Assembly: GCF_946885855.1 (NCBI RefSeq) | Contig: NZ_CAMPHH010000186.1 | Span: 1-6,852 of the forward strand | DNA from: an uncultured Actinotalea sp. | Lineage (GTDB): Bacteria > Actinomycetota > Actinomycetes > Actinomycetales > Cellulomonadaceae | Direction: 5' to 3' | Length of the DNA stretch: 6,852 nucleotides | Part shown: positions 6,393 to 6,852 of the stretch, one piece after another | Layout of the letters: every line of letters starts with the position of its first letter | How positions within the stretch are numbered: position 1 is the stretch's first letter | Notes under the pieces: generated by a model | The model's database searches: none | What the model saw: only the letters and a program-made list of their open reading frames with translations | What the model was told of the DNA's origin: nothing | Translations under genes and position numbers: made by a program

Positions 6393-6852
6393 ATGACGCC
6401 CCAGCACCCCGCCCCGAGCGTGCTCGTCGAGCCCGGCGCCCACGCGGCGGCCGGTCAGACCGCTGCCGTCCGCGTGCACCTGCGCAACCTCGACACGGCG
6501 CCGCGGGAGATGACCCTCACGCTCCTCGGGCTGGACGGCGAGTGGCTGCCCGTGCCCGTGCGCACGGCGCCCGTGGCGCCGGACGCGACGGTCAGCGTCG
6601 ACCTCCCGGTGCGGGTGGGTCCGGGCGCCGTCCCCGGCGACTACCCCTTCGCGCTCGCGGTGCAGTCCCACACCCCCGGCCTCGGCGGACCGGGCGCGGA
6701 GGGCGCGCTGACGATGCTCGAGGGCTCGGTGCGGGTGGACGCGCCGAGCACCGTCGTGCTCTCCATCGAGCCCGCGGACTCCACCGCGGTCCTGGGCCGG
6801 CGCGTCGCCGTCGTCATCGCGAACAGCGGTGCCCAGCCGGTCAACCTCGAGC
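6393..6852 (+). CDS. Third protein of the same beta-sandwich family, N-terminal part, cut by the window edge
   Basis: The frame opens at ATG 6393, 9 nt after the previous stop, with GAGGTG at 6382-6387 as ribosome site. It stays open for 153 codons to the edge. Residues 9-115 resemble the first beta-sandwich domain of the two upstream proteins: VLVEPG, then VRVHLRNLDTAPREMTL, LLGLDGEWLPV, VAPDATVSVDLPV and VPGDYPFALAV. A second domain starts around residue 117 (APSTVVLSIEPADSTAVLGR, then VAVVIANSGAQPVNLE), matching the second domains upstream with their (V/F)xVxNxGN-like strand. No signal peptide is seen. Whether it also has a transmembrane helix and external repeats cannot be told from this window. 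It is probably a third member of the putative anchor set in the same operon; a plain cytoplasmic adaptor is the alternative. Confidence 0.85.
   Translation, partial: MTPQHPAPSVLVEPGAHAAAGQTAAVRVHLRNLDTAPREMTLTLLGLDGEWLPVPVRTAPVAPDATVSVDLPVRVGPGAVPGDYPFALAVQSHTPGLGGPGAEGALTMLEGSVRVDAPSTVVLSIEPADSTAVLGRRVAVVIANSGAQPVNLE

Noticed and set aside
3744..6671. Open frame of 975 codons on the minus strand
   Set aside because: Antisense to the second anchor-like gene and the start of the third. The product is Arg/Gly/His-rich with no strand pattern or motif, and it crosses gene boundaries on the real coding strand.

Overview
The window is very GC-rich DNA (well above 70% by eye) with GTG starts, G/C-ending codons and almost no Lys codons. 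This points to a high-GC actinobacterium. A Cellulomonas-like member of the Micrococcales is a guess from style only. The genes match the accessory end of a contractile injection system (CIS/eCIS) locus. Two families strongly tied to such loci are recognisable: a DUF4157 'eCIS core' protein with an HELAH motif, and a DUF4255/Pvc16-type tube-cap protein. No sheath, tube, baseplate or ATPase gene is inside the window.

Layout. Positions 1-609 (minus strand) hold the N-terminal 203 codons of the DUF4157 protein, which runs off the left edge. Positions 610-858 are a divergent intergenic region with the only clear regulatory-looking DNA: a 25-bp imperfect dyad (726-750) followed by a GAAC-N4-GTTC palindrome of LexA/SOS-box type (757-768). 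A weak candidate promoter overlaps them. From 859 to the right edge, four plus-strand genes are packed with 1-9 nt between them, as one operon. They are the Pvc16-like cap protein (859-1548), two large paralogous single-pass membrane proteins (1553-3775 and 3777-6383), and the start of a third related protein (6393 to the edge).

The two large proteins share one plan. Two N-terminal beta-sandwich-like domains lack a signal peptide and are predicted cytoplasmic. One transmembrane helix follows, then five or six tandem carboxypeptidase-regulatory-like (transthyretin-fold) repeats predicted outside the membrane. Being co-transcribed with the tube-cap gene, and resembling in topology the Streptomyces CIS membrane-attachment protein CisA, they are good candidates for proteins that tie a cytoplasmic CIS particle to the membrane and cell wall. 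That role is inference. The LexA-like box suggests the locus may respond to DNA damage, also untested.

Both strands carry long open frames opposite the real genes. These are GC-rich shadows and are not annotated. No tRNA, rRNA, CRISPR array, insertion sequence or convincing terminator was seen.
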